Part shown: positions 1 through 8,487 of the stretch, piece after piece
How the letters are laid out: each line of letters begins with the position of its first letter
Numbering within the stretch: position 1 is the first letter of the stretch
Origin: Phycisphaerae bacterium
Lineage (GTDB): Bacteria > Planctomycetota > Phycisphaerae > Sedimentisphaerales > Anaerohalosphaeraceae
Assembly: GCA_012517095.1 (NCBI GenBank)
Contig: JAAYVQ010000072.1
Span: forward strand, 1 to 38,974
Length of the DNA: 38,974 nt
Direction of reading: 5' to 3'
Made by a program: the position numbers and the translations under genes
Notes under the pieces: model-generated
Seen by the model: only the letters and a program-made list of their open reading frames with translations
Database searches by the model: none
Told to the model about the DNA's origin: nothing

Positions 1-2069
1 ATTAAATCGCCCTGTACGAGAACCATTTCCGCCCGTTGCTGGACGGTGGAGATCTGGTCGGTCGAAGGACGCAGACAACTCTCGATATTGACGATCGGGA
101 TAATGTATCGGGTTTGTCCGATTCGCACGATCTGTCCTTCGATAATCGCCATCGTCAGGGGCAAACGGATGGTAAAGGTCGATCCCTTGCCCAGTTCCGT
201 GGCGATTTCGATTTTTCCGCGGAGGGCTTCGATGTTTTTCTTGACCACATCCATCCCCACGCCCCGGCCGGACACTTCGGTCACCTTGGCCGCGGTGGAA
301 AGACCGGCGGCGAAGATCAGCTTGTATATCTCCCCATCGCTGAGTTCCTGATCGGGACTGATCATCTTCATGTCCAAGGCCTTTTTCAGGATTTTGTCCT
401 TATTGAGGCCGCGTCCGTCATCCTGGATCTCGATCACGATGCTTCCGGCCTGATGAAACGCCCGCAACAAGATATGGCCGACGGGATCTTTCCCCGCGGC
501 GGCTCGATCTTCCGCGGATTCCAGACCATGATCCATGGCGTTACGAATCATATGGACCAGCGGATCGCCGATCTGATCGACGACAATCCGATCCAATTCG
601 GTTTCTTCGCCTTCGGTGGTGAATTTGACTTTTTTGCCGGTCTTCTGGCTCAGATCGCGAACCAGACGCGCCATTTTCTGAAACACGCCCTGGATGGGAA
701 CCATCCGCATCATCATGGACAATTCCTGCAATTCCCGCACCAGTTTTCCCTGATGGCTGACTTTTCGGCACAACGAATGATCGACCGCCAGGGCGGCATT
801 GGCCTCCTGCAGGACCATCGATTGCGAAATGACCAGTTCTCCGACCATATTGACCAGATTATCCAGTCGGGAGGTACTGACTTTGATTTTCTCGTCGGTC
901 GCGGCGGTCTTGACTTTGCGGGGTTCTCCGGGGCGTTCGGCAGTGTCATCGGATTCGGCGGTTTTTTCGCCTTCGGTTTTGCTCGGCTGTTTGGAAGTCG
1001 AAGCGGATTCCGGGGTCGATTCCGTCGGCGTTGCTGATTCGCTTGACCCTTTTGTTTCAACCGCAGGATGTTCGGATGCCGACGGTGTCGTGGATGGCGC
1101 TGTCGAAACCTGCGCGGGTTCCTTCGGTTGACTTGCCGGAGAAGCGACAGCCGGATTGTCCACCTTTTTGCCTTCAACCGCCGCTTTCAGATTATCCAGA
1201 AGGTGGGGCATATCCGGACTCAAGGCAATCGGATCGCCGGTTGCCATGGCCCCTTTCAGACCTTCGACCATCCCTTTGAGCAAGTCGATCGATCCGAAGA
1301 CCAGGTCAAGATTCATCCCGGTCAAATTCAGATTCCCCTTGCGTGCCATGTCCAGCAGATTTTCGGCGGCATGCGCCAATTTCCCGATCGGCGTCAAATT
1401 CAGAAAACCCGCCATCCCCTTGACGGTATGAAATCCGCGAAAGATCCGGTTGATCGATTCGGCATCCGACGGATCCGCTTCCAGTTGCAGCAGGCCGGCT
1501 TCCACCGATTCGATGTGCTCGGCGGCTTCGGTCACAAAATCCTTCACCAAGTCCAGATCATCCAGATTGATCACCCACAGATTCGAATCGGTCTGCGGTT
1601 TGGATTCTTCGGGCGTCACGGCGGGTTTCGGCTCGGCCGGCGCAATCGCCTGCGCGGAGGGTTCGACTGATTCAACCGCTGGCGCCGGGGTCTGCGTTTC
1701 CTGCGGTTTGGCTTGCGACCCGGGAAACGCCACGGCGATCTGGCCGGGGGCGACGCTTCGCACGATCTGCTCGTTGAGTTGCTGGAGCGCCACAATCGTA
1801 TCCGAGACCTGCTCCAGGGTATGCTTGGCATCGCCAGCTTGCTGGGATCGAAGCTGGTCAACCAGTTGACGCGCCGACTCCGCAGCCCCCGACGCTTCCT
1901 GACGAACGGGATCCGGAAGTTGCGATAAGCCCTGTAAGCACTGTTGAATCTCGTCGAGAAGCTTATGCAATCCGTCAATTTCCGACAGGTCAGATGGGTT
2001 CGCCATCATCACTGTCGTCGCCGCTTGTTGAACCAGATCACTTAGCTTGCCTGTACTCATAGGTTCCAT
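1..2069 (-). CDS. cheA: Chemotaxis histidine kinase CheA, 3' end truncated by window edge
   Basis: Minus-strand open frame from ATG at 2069 (alternative 2060) to the window edge; contains Hpt-like FRGFHTVKGMAGFL, H-box/N-box MIRNAMDHGLE, G-box GRGVGMDVVKKNIEALRGKIEI...GKGSTFTIRLPLTMAI and the start of a CheW-like domain. Confidence 0.95.
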   Translation of the reverse strand, partial: MEPMSTGKLSDLVQQAATTVMMANPSDLSEIDGLHKLLDEIQQCLQGLSQLPDPVRQEASGAAESARQLVDQLRSQQAGDAKHTLEQVSDTIVALQQLNEQIVRSVAPGQIAVAFPGSQAKPQETQTPAPAVESVEPSAQAIAPAEPKPAVTPEESKPQTDSNLWVINLDDLDLVKDFVTEAAEHIESVEAGLLQLEADPSDAESINRIFRGFHTVKGMAGFLNLTPIGKLAHAAENLLDMARKGNLNLTGMNLDLVFGSIDLLKGMVEGLKGAMATGDPIALSPDMPHLLDNLKAAVEGKKVDNPAVASPASQPKEPAQVSTAPSTTPSASEHPAVETKGSSESATPTESTPESASTSKQPSKTEGEKTAESDDTAERPGEPRKVKTAATDEKIKVSTSRLDNLVNMVGELVISQSMVLQEANAALAVDHSLCRKVSHQGKLVRELQELSMMMRMVPIQGVFQKMARLVRDLSQKTGKKVKFTTEGEETELDRIVVDQIGDPLVHMIRNAMDHGLESAEDRAAAGKDPVGHILLRAFHQAGSIVIEIQDDGRGLNKDKILKKALDMKMISPDQELSDGEIYKLIFAAGLSTAAKVTEVSGRGVGMDVVKKNIEALRGKIEIATELGKGSTFTIRLPLTMAIIEGQIVRIGQTRYIIPIVNIESCLRPSTDQISTVQQRAEMVLVQGDL

Positions 2070-2317
2070 TTCCGACTCCTGGCTGATTCCGCGCATCTGT
2101 GGAATCGCAATCGAAATACTACCGACAGCTATCGCACTACTCATCGGTTTCTTGGGAGTCAAGATTAATCAGGAACCTATAAAAAACCGGGGAATCCATG
2201 GGGTCAACGACATTCCGATTGTCCGATAAGCGGGATGGATCTGACCTTAACGAACAGAACCCCCCACCCACCCCAACACCCGTTCGGAACCGATGATCGG
2301 AAGGAACATGATGAAAA

Positions 2318-2345
2318 CGGCCGCCTTTTTTTGAAAAGGCGGCCG
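2318..2345 (-). terminator. Intrinsic-terminator-like hairpin downstream of fliS copy 1
   Basis: CGGCCGCCTTTT-TTTG-AAAAGGCGGCCG, 12-bp perfect stem; read on minus strand it is followed by TTTTC. Confidence 0.65.
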
Positions 2346-2404
2346 ACAGGATCCGCGATGAAGGATCGATGAATTCGGGAATGAGATTCGGATCGATTCG
2401 CCCG

Positions 2405-2764
2405 TTATGCCGTAATGCTTTTCCAGCTTTGATTGAGGGTTTCGAGAATTCGAATCACATCCTGAATCAAATCCGGATCGTTCTTGATGGTGGCCTGTGT
2501 CAGGTGGCGATTCATGAAATTATACAGGGACCGGAGATTGGATGCGATTTCACCGCCGTTTTCCATATCCAGCACCGTGTTCAATTCAAGGATAATATCC
2601 TGGGCTTTCCGGATATTCCGACCCTTGGCTTGAAAGTCATTGGCCTGGAGGTTGACCACGGCCTGGCGGAGAAACTTGATCGCCCCGTCGTATAACAGAA
2701 CGATCAATCGGCCGCGGTTTTGCGTCGTGACGGCCGTTTGTTGATAGAGGTTTGCGACATTCAT
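2405..2764 (-). CDS. fliS: Flagellar secretion chaperone FliS (copy 1)
   Basis: 119 aa, typical FliS pattern (NRGRLIVLLYDGAIKFLRQA, LYNFMNRHLTQA); directly downstream of a flagellin gene. Confidence 0.92.
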   Translation of the reverse strand: MNVANLYQQTAVTTQNRGRLIVLLYDGAIKFLRQAVVNLQANDFQAKGRNIRKAQDIILELNTVLDMENGGEIASNLRSLYNFMNRHLTQATIKNDPDLIQDVIRILETLNQSWKSITA

Positions 2765-2865
2765 AAGGTTCTTCCTGAACCTGGGTCCTTGGTTGAGGAT
2801 CCTTCCTCATCCGGGTCGTCCATTTTCGTTTCCCGGAGGGAATGAGCCGAAAGAGAGAGAGGATC

Positions 2866-2896
2866 GGGGGATGACCGCAGAATACGGTCATCCCCC
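2866..2896 (-). promoter_or_regulatory. Hairpin in flagellin 1 - fliS 1 intergenic region
   Basis: GGGGGATGACCG-CAGAATA-CGGTCATCCCCC, 12-bp perfect stem, no clean U-tract on the transcribed strand. Confidence 0.75.
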
Positions 2897-2946
2897 GCGG
2901 AATTTACAATCCGTTAGGCACGGACGCTACGGCCTTGTTGAGCGTA

Positions 2947-3762
2947 TTATCCCAACAGTCTCAAAGCCATCTGCGGCATACCATTGGCCTGGGACAGCAT
3001 GGCCACACCGGCCTGTGACAGCACCTGGTTACGAGTCAACAGGGCCATTTCGGTTGCAACATCCACATCCGAAATACGAGACTCGGACGCCATCATATTT
3101 TCGGCCGAAATGTTGAGCACCGAATAGGTGGCCTGGAGACGGTTCATCATGTAACCCATGCTCGCCCGGGCACTATCCTTGAGCGAAATTGCATCGCCGA
3201 CCAGCCCCAGCGCCGTCTGGGCGTTGGCTGATGTGGTCAAGGAGGTGGAAGCGATACCCAGGGCAGATGCGGTCACATTCACCGAGTTAACGGTGATGCT
3301 GGACCCGACACCAAAGTGAATCGTCGCAGCATTCGAGGTGCTGGCGCTATCCAGCATATGAATGCTGTTGAACTTGGTGTCGCCGGAAATACGGGTGATT
3401 TCCGACATCAGTTGCTGATACTCGTTGTTCATAATGGAACGCTGGCCCGTCGAATACGAACCCGTCGAGGCCTGTTCCGCCAGTTCCTTCATACGAACCA
3501 GCAACTGGTCAATGGTGGACATGGCACCTTCCATCGTCTGCAGCATGCTGATACCGTCTGAAGCGTTTCGGGCGCCCTGTCGGAGCACCGCGATGTCGGC
3601 CCGCATCAATTCGCGAACCGCCAAGCCCGCCGCGTCGTCCTTGGCACTGTTGATTCTCAGGCCCGACGACAGCCGCTCGATCGACTGGGACAACGAGTCA
3701 TAGCTCAATCCCAAGTGCCGTGCGGCATTTTCCGCCATAAGGTTGTTCTTGATTACTAACAT
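2947..3762 (-). CDS. Flagellin (copy 1, short D0-D1 type, 271 aa)
   Basis: Conserved flagellin N-terminus (SIERLSSGLRINSAKDDAAGLAVRELMRADI) and C-terminus (SRISDVDVATEMALLTRNQVLSQAGVAMLSQANGMPQMALRLL). Confidence 0.96.
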   Translation of the reverse strand: MLVIKNNLMAENAARHLGLSYDSLSQSIERLSSGLRINSAKDDAAGLAVRELMRADIAVLRQGARNASDGISMLQTMEGAMSTIDQLLVRMKELAEQASTGSYSTGQRSIMNNEYQQLMSEITRISGDTKFNSIHMLDSASTSNAATIHFGVGSSITVNSVNVTASALGIASTSLTTSANAQTALGLVGDAISLKDSARASMGYMMNRLQATYSVLNISAENMMASESRISDVDVATEMALLTRNQVLSQAGVAMLSQANGMPQMALRLLG

Positions 3763-3872
3763 TTTCCTAACTCCTTAACCAATGGTCAATTGCCCCTGTC
3801 AGGACCTTTTCCCTGATTCCCGATACACTGCCGTAGCGAAGCGGGACAGCTATTCCCCGCTACTACCTGGAT

Positions 3873-3899
3873 ATATCGCAGGATTTAGGGGTTTCTAAA
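3873..3899 (-). promoter_or_regulatory. Weak candidate sigma-28 promoter for flagellin 1
   Basis: Minus strand TTTAGAAA-N11-TGCGATAT; same spacing and similar leader length as the stronger flagellin 2 element, but a degenerate match. Confidence 0.35.
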
Positions 3900-4126
3900 G
3901 GAGTGAAAATAGGCAATATGGCGGCTTTCACCGAAGGACCGATAGTGTTGGAACTTCTCGGATTGAAAGGGGGAACTTTGAATGGAAAGATTTTTCACAA
4001 AATGGAGAAATTTTTTTCCGGCGCGCGACAAAAAATCCTGAACTCCTCGGATACCAACCGAAGGACTCGATCCTTCATCGCCTCCCCTGATCTTGAAACC
4101 AAATGAATTGTGATTCCGTTATGGGA

Positions 4127-4489
4127 CTATGCGGCCACGATCGCTTTCCATCCGCTCAACAATTCATTCAAGATCGAAATGGCCTGGCGGAGCCCCTGAG
4201 GATTGTTTTGAACACTGGAACGATTCAGGTGCAAATTCAAGAAATTATACAAGGCGCGAAGATTCTGAGCCAGCGGCCCTCCGGCTTCCATATTCAAGAC
4301 GGTATTTAACTCGAAGAGGATATCCTGAGCACGCAAGATATAGTGATTTTTCCGGGATAAATCCCGGACTTCCATGGCCGCCAAAGCTTGTCGAAGAAAT
4401 CGGATCGCCCCTTCATACAAGAGGATAATCAGGCGTCCGCGGTTTTGCGTTGTAACGACCTGTTCTTCATATTGAGCGATCGCGTTCAT
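4127..4489 (-). CDS. fliS: Flagellar secretion chaperone FliS (copy 2)
   Basis: 120 aa, NRGRLIILLYEGAIRFLRQA and LYNFLNLHLNRSS; paralogous to 2405-2764. Confidence 0.92.
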   Translation of the reverse strand: MNAIAQYEEQVVTTQNRGRLIILLYEGAIRFLRQALAAMEVRDLSRKNHYILRAQDILFELNTVLNMEAGGPLAQNLRALYNFLNLHLNRSSVQNNPQGLRQAISILNELLSGWKAIVAA

Positions 4490-4540
4490 GAGATCCTCCC
4501 GGAATCGTATGGTCGATTCGCCGTCTTCCGGTTACGGCTC

Positions 4541-4571
4541 GGGTGACTGCCCCACAGCGGGGCAGTCACCC
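4541..4571 (-). promoter_or_regulatory. Hairpin in flagellin 2 - fliS 2 intergenic region
   Basis: GGGTGACTGCCCC-ACAGC-GGGGCAGTCACCC, 13-bp perfect stem, no U-tract on the minus strand. Confidence 0.78.
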
Positions 4572-4595
4572 TTTCAGATGGTAAGAAGCTTGGAA

Positions 4596-5414
4596 TTAGA
4601 CCCGCAACAGATTCAGGGCCATTTGTGGCATACTGTTGGCCTGACCCAACATGGCGATACCGGCCTGAGCCAACACCTGGTTTCGCGTCAGCTTGGCCAT
4701 TTCCGTCGCCACATCGACATCGGAAATTCGGGATTCGGATGCCATCAGGTTTTCGGCCTGGATGTTCAACACATCGGTGGTGCTCAACAACCGGTTCATC
4801 ATATATCCGAAGCTGGCCCGTGCGCTGTCTTTGGCTTCGATCGCCGAGGTGACCAGATTCAAGGCCGCAATCGCGTTACTTCCATCGGCCCCATTAATCG
4901 CCGCCGAACCCAGACCCAGAGCCGAGGTCGTTACATCGACCGAGCTGATAATGATCTGAGAACCCACGCCAAAATGAATGGTATTGGTCCCGGTGGCGCT
5001 GTTGAGCATGTTGATACTGTTAAAGGTGGTGGTGGTCGCGATACGGTCCACTTCCGCCGCCATCTGTTGGAATTCATTATTCATGATGTCGCGCTGTTTG
5101 GAGGAGTAGGACCCGGTCGCGGCCTGTTCGGCCAGTTCCTTCATGCGGACCAGAAGGTTATCGATCGACGCCATCGCTCCTTCCATTGTCTGCAAGAGAC
5201 TGACGCCGTCCTGGGCGTTTCGGGCCCCCTGCCGGAGCACGGCCACTTCCGCTCGCATCAATTCGCGAACCGCCAAACCGGCCGCGTCATCCTTGGCGCT
5301 GTTGATCCGCAGACCGGAAGACAACCGTTCAACCGACTGGGCCAAGGCGTCATAACTTCGGCCCAGGTGCCGTGCCGCATTGTCCGCCATAATGTTGTTT
5401 TTAATTGCTAACAT
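4596..5414 (-). CDS. Flagellin (copy 2, 272 aa)
   Basis: Conserved flagellin termini (VERLSSGLRINSAKDDAAGLAVRELMRAE; SRISDVDVATEMAKLTRNQVLAQAGIAMLGQANSMPQMALNLL). Confidence 0.96.
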   Translation of the reverse strand: MLAIKNNIMADNAARHLGRSYDALAQSVERLSSGLRINSAKDDAAGLAVRELMRAEVAVLRQGARNAQDGVSLLQTMEGAMASIDNLLVRMKELAEQAATGSYSSKQRDIMNNEFQQMAAEVDRIATTTTFNSINMLNSATGTNTIHFGVGSQIIISSVDVTTSALGLGSAAINGADGSNAIAALNLVTSAIEAKDSARASFGYMMNRLLSTTDVLNIQAENLMASESRISDVDVATEMAKLTRNQVLAQAGIAMLGQANSMPQMALNLLRV

Positions 5415-5510
5415 CGATTCATCTCCTTACCAACTTCGTTTTGAGCCTGATTGCCGTCATCGCTTTTTCTATCCGATAATCCGATGGAAAATTTGTTTTA
5501 TCGAAATACA

Positions 5511-5537
5511 TTATCGGATGAGTTTCGGATTTCTTTA
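5511..5537 (-). promoter_or_regulatory. Sigma-28 (FliA) promoter for flagellin 2
   Basis: Minus strand TAAAGAAA-N11-TCCGATAA against consensus TAAAGTTT-N11-GCCGATAA, about 90-nt leader to the ATG at 5414. Confidence 0.75.
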
Positions 5538-5888
5538 GGTTTTCTGATCTCTTTCTCCGGGTTTTCTTTCAAGGGCAATCGAATTTGGGAATAAGGTCGT
5601 CAGTTATTATCGGAAACACCAAAAAGACCTTGAGCGAATTATCGGGCCTTCAAGAAAAATCCTGTTGAATGCCGGATCCAACCTCATTTTCCGTTTTAAA
5701 ATGAGGATATTGCATTCTCGCCGTCCGAAAATATTTTGTATTCACGCCGGGAATCGAAGGGCTTATAGGACACCTTTTCACCGAACGGAATCTGAAATAT
5801 GCAGGGGATATCCGATTGATGAAGGGAAGACATTTTTCCGATACTGAATAAACGGGGTCACGATAGCCAATGAATTTGCTTTGAAGGA

Positions 5889-6068
5889 ATGGCGAATATG
5901 TCAGAACCGCAGAAACTGTGCAAGAACTGTACGCATTTTGATGCCAAGCTGCAGGAATGTCATCGATATGCTCCACGACCCGTCACGACAACGGACCAAA
6001 AGAACATCCGTTGGCCCATAGTCCAACCCATCAGTTGGTGTTCAGAATACCAAGTCCGAACGGCGTAA
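5889..6068 (+). CDS. Small four-cysteine putative metal-binding protein (59 aa, or 56 aa from ATG 5898)
   Basis: Read directly: MANMSEPQKLCKNCTHFDAKLQECHRYAPRPVTTTDQKNIRWPIVQPISWCSEYQVRTA*; CxxC...C...C pattern; AAGGAA upstream of the second ATG. Absent from the supplied ORF track, whose shortest entries are 60 aa. Confidence 0.65.
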   Translation: MANMSEPQKLCKNCTHFDAKLQECHRYAPRPVTTTDQKNIRWPIVQPISWCSEYQVRTA

Positions 6069-6132
6069 GGCGGCTGGTTCGGAAAAAATCCGGAAACCGA
6101 TTTGGCGAAGATCCCCGTGATCGTGTTGGGGA

Positions 6133-7473
6133 TTAAACCAGCGGGGCAGGTTCGGCAATCCGCCCGGCCGAAGTGGTTTGACCCCCCAGATTCAACAGGG
6201 CGTGAAAAATATCGAATACGGTAACGATTCCGAGAACACGGCCGTTTTCATCCACCACCGGCATACACCTTCCCCCGTGTTCCATCATGACATGCATCAC
6301 GGCTCCGACGGAGGCGTCCGGGCGAATGGTCCTGACGGGCCTGTTCATGACCCACCGGGCCTTGATTTGCAGCGTGGCGATATCCATCGGGGTTCGCCAT
6401 TTTGAAAAGATCGTCTGCAAATACGGGCTTAGCGCGCCCCGAACATCCGACCGGGAAATAATCCCGTCGAGTTTGCCATTTTTCCCGACGAGAATATACC
6501 CGCTGTCGTGTCGCTGCATTTTGTTGATGATGTCTTCAACGGTCTCCTCATCCGTCACCCAGACGACATCCGAACGCATAACCTGCTGGGCCGTTAGCGA
6601 ACAACTCGCCAATCCCCCGCCCACTCCCCCACTCTGCGAACTCAGAGCCATCGCGGCAGCCATTTTCTGGATCGCATCGCTGACCGGGCCCGATGGAGAC
6701 GGAGAACCCGACGGAGCAACGGGAGCCGCGGTCACCGGTTCCGGCTGAGGGGGTGCTGGAGGAGGAGATCCGTCGGCCGAGACGGCCGGATTCGCCGACG
6801 CCGCAGGCACTGGGGAAGATACCGGAGCCGCCGATTGAGCATCCGCAGGTGCGGATGCGGCTTCGGGAGGAGCGGCGGCCACTTGCGCCTGCTTGTCATA
6901 AATAGAAGCCGGAAAGGTCACAGCCATATAAAAGGGCTCGTAGGATCCGACTTTGACCGCGAACGAGATGATGTCCAATTCGGCTTCCGGGGCCACGCGG
7001 ATCTTGCTTTCCGAACTCGACCAGGGATTCCCGACGAAGGTGCCGCTTTGAACATGGTGACCATGACCCGGATAATTTTCACGAAACACCCGGTCGAACG
7101 CCCCCACGAGAAGGTTTCCCACCTCTCCGAGCGCATCGCCGATATCCGCGGCCTCTTTTTCCCCCCCCGATTTTCGATTGATATGAATGATTTGCTCCGG
7201 CTGCATGACAAAGGTGCCGGCCAGCGTAAAAAGTCCCTCGCGATCGATTATGACCTGATACTCTCCGTCCATGATCCCTTCGGATCGGACCATGATCACC
7301 GCGCAGAGCTTTTTGTAGCGATTCTTAAGATTGGTAATCGTTCCGCTTTCGATATCCGATTGCTGCGACTCCACCTCGGTATCGAACATTGTGGAAATAT
7401 CCTCGGCAAAGGCCTTCATGGCCTCCACCGTCAGGTCGTTGGTGGCGGACCGAAGTTCGGCAATTTCGGCCAT
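6133..7473 (-). CDS. CheC/CheX-like N-terminal domain fused to C-terminal CBS-domain pair
   Basis: N-terminal ADIGDALGEVGNLLVGAFDRVF resembles the CheC/CheX/FliY E..N motif; Ala/Pro-rich linker; two CBS-like units (VMRSDVVWVTDEETVEDIINKMQRHDSGYILVGKNGKLDGIISRSDVRGAL and VMNRPVRTIRPDASVGAVMHVMMEHGGRCMPVVDENGRVLGIVTVFDIF). Confidence 0.75.
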   Translation of the reverse strand: MAEIAELRSATNDLTVEAMKAFAEDISTMFDTEVESQQSDIESGTITNLKNRYKKLCAVIMVRSEGIMDGEYQVIIDREGLFTLAGTFVMQPEQIIHINRKSGGEKEAADIGDALGEVGNLLVGAFDRVFRENYPGHGHHVQSGTFVGNPWSSSESKIRVAPEAELDIISFAVKVGSYEPFYMAVTFPASIYDKQAQVAAAPPEAASAPADAQSAAPVSSPVPAASANPAVSADGSPPPAPPQPEPVTAAPVAPSGSPSPSGPVSDAIQKMAAAMALSSQSGGVGGGLASCSLTAQQVMRSDVVWVTDEETVEDIINKMQRHDSGYILVGKNGKLDGIISRSDVRGALSPYLQTIFSKWRTPMDIATLQIKARWVMNRPVRTIRPDASVGAVMHVMMEHGGRCMPVVDENGRVLGIVTVFDIFHALLNLGGQTTSAGRIAEPAPLV

Positions 7474-7495
7474 ATTCGGTCGAATCCTTTCGAGA

Positions 7496-7978
7496 TCAGT
7501 TGGCTTGCGTGGTAAACCGGTACAAGAGTATTATGTGAGCGACATCTTCATCCACATGCACCATCTTCGAGACTTCGAAGGACTGCTCGCCGAGACTATT
7601 GATCAGTTCCTTCCCCTTGACAACCGTCGGGATGGATACCTGGATGTCTCCCACCGAATCCGCCAGTCGCGCCTTGACGGCTCCAAGGACCATGTTGGCC
7701 ACTTCGCCCATGGCATCGACCACTTCCTCTTCCGAAAGGGTCTGGCCGGCGTCGGATCCCAACATGTTTCGAGCAATGGCCTGAGCGCAATTCAGGTTGC
7801 ATCGAACCCCCAGGCAGCCCTCGACGGCCCCCTTAAAGGTGATGGAGGACAAGAGGGCTTCTCCCTCGATGGCTTCATACATCTCGTTGCACTCTTCCAC
7901 CGACATGAACATCATCGTCTCAAAGACTTCCGCCATGCCGGAAAGCAGCGCTTCGCTAAATATTTCCTGCCCGACCAT
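7496..7978 (-). CDS. cheX: CheX-type chemotaxis phosphatase
   Basis: CheX/CheC signature EEEVVDAMGEVANMVLGAVKARLAD; start placed at ATG 7978 with GAAGG upstream (track start 8029 is TTG). Confidence 0.82.
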   Translation of the reverse strand: MVGQEIFSEALLSGMAEVFETMMFMSVEECNEMYEAIEGEALLSSITFKGAVEGCLGVRCNLNCAQAIARNMLGSDAGQTLSEEEVVDAMGEVANMVLGAVKARLADSVGDIQVSIPTVVKGKELINSLGEQSFEVSKMVHVDEDVAHIILLYRFTTQAN

Positions 7979-8029
7979 GAATACACCTTCCATTACAAGT
8001 CTATATCGAATGGATTCCCGACCCGACAA

Positions 8030-8407
8030 TCACTGCAAATACGGGGCCAATTCCTTTTGAATGGTTTCGGGCGTGAACGGCTTGGTGACATACCCGTCCG
8101 CCCCGTCGGCTTTCACGCTGGCAATCAAGCCCTCAGCGCTTTCCGTTGAGATCATGACAATCTTGGTGTTCTTGTTGGCCTCATTGGTGCGGGCTTTTTT
8201 GACGAAATCCAATCCTCCCATCCCGGGCATATTGATATCGCACAAAATGATATCCACCGGTTTGCCTTCGATTTTCTGCAAGGCCTCATTTCCATCTCCG
8301 GCCTCGAGAATTTCATCCGCCACCGGCAACCCGGCTTTACGGATTGTCCGCGTAATGATCTTCCGCATCGTGGCGGAATCATCGACTACCAACATCGTCT
8401 TTGACAT
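8030..8407 (-). CDS. cheY: Chemotaxis response regulator CheY
   Basis: Single receiver domain MSKTMLVVDDSATMRKIITRTIRKAG...DIILCDINMPGMGGLDFVKKAR...VMISTES...GADGYVTKPFTPETIQKEL. Confidence 0.93.
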   Translation of the reverse strand: MSKTMLVVDDSATMRKIITRTIRKAGLPVADEILEAGDGNEALQKIEGKPVDIILCDINMPGMGGLDFVKKARTNEANKNTKIVMISTESAEGLIASVKADGADGYVTKPFTPETIQKELAPYLQ

Positions 8408-8487
8408 AGGACTGACTCCTATCCAAGCCCATCTTTTTTCGATTCATCCCAGACCCTGACGGTCTATCCAACCAGACCATCGGTTAT

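Noticed and set aside
36-1037. 333-aa plus-strand ORF
   Set aside because: Antisense to cheA, whose minus-strand frame has clear kinase motifs; a by-product of codon bias.
2210-2235. TCCGATAA on the plus strand near cheA
   Set aside because: No matching -35 element and no plus-strand gene downstream.
5560-5625. Another TTATCGG motif upstream of flagellin 2
   Set aside because: No TAAA-like -35 at the required spacing.
5650-5976. 108-aa minus-strand ORF in the flagellin upstream region
   Set aside because: No family signal and overlaps the better supported four-Cys ORF on the plus strand.
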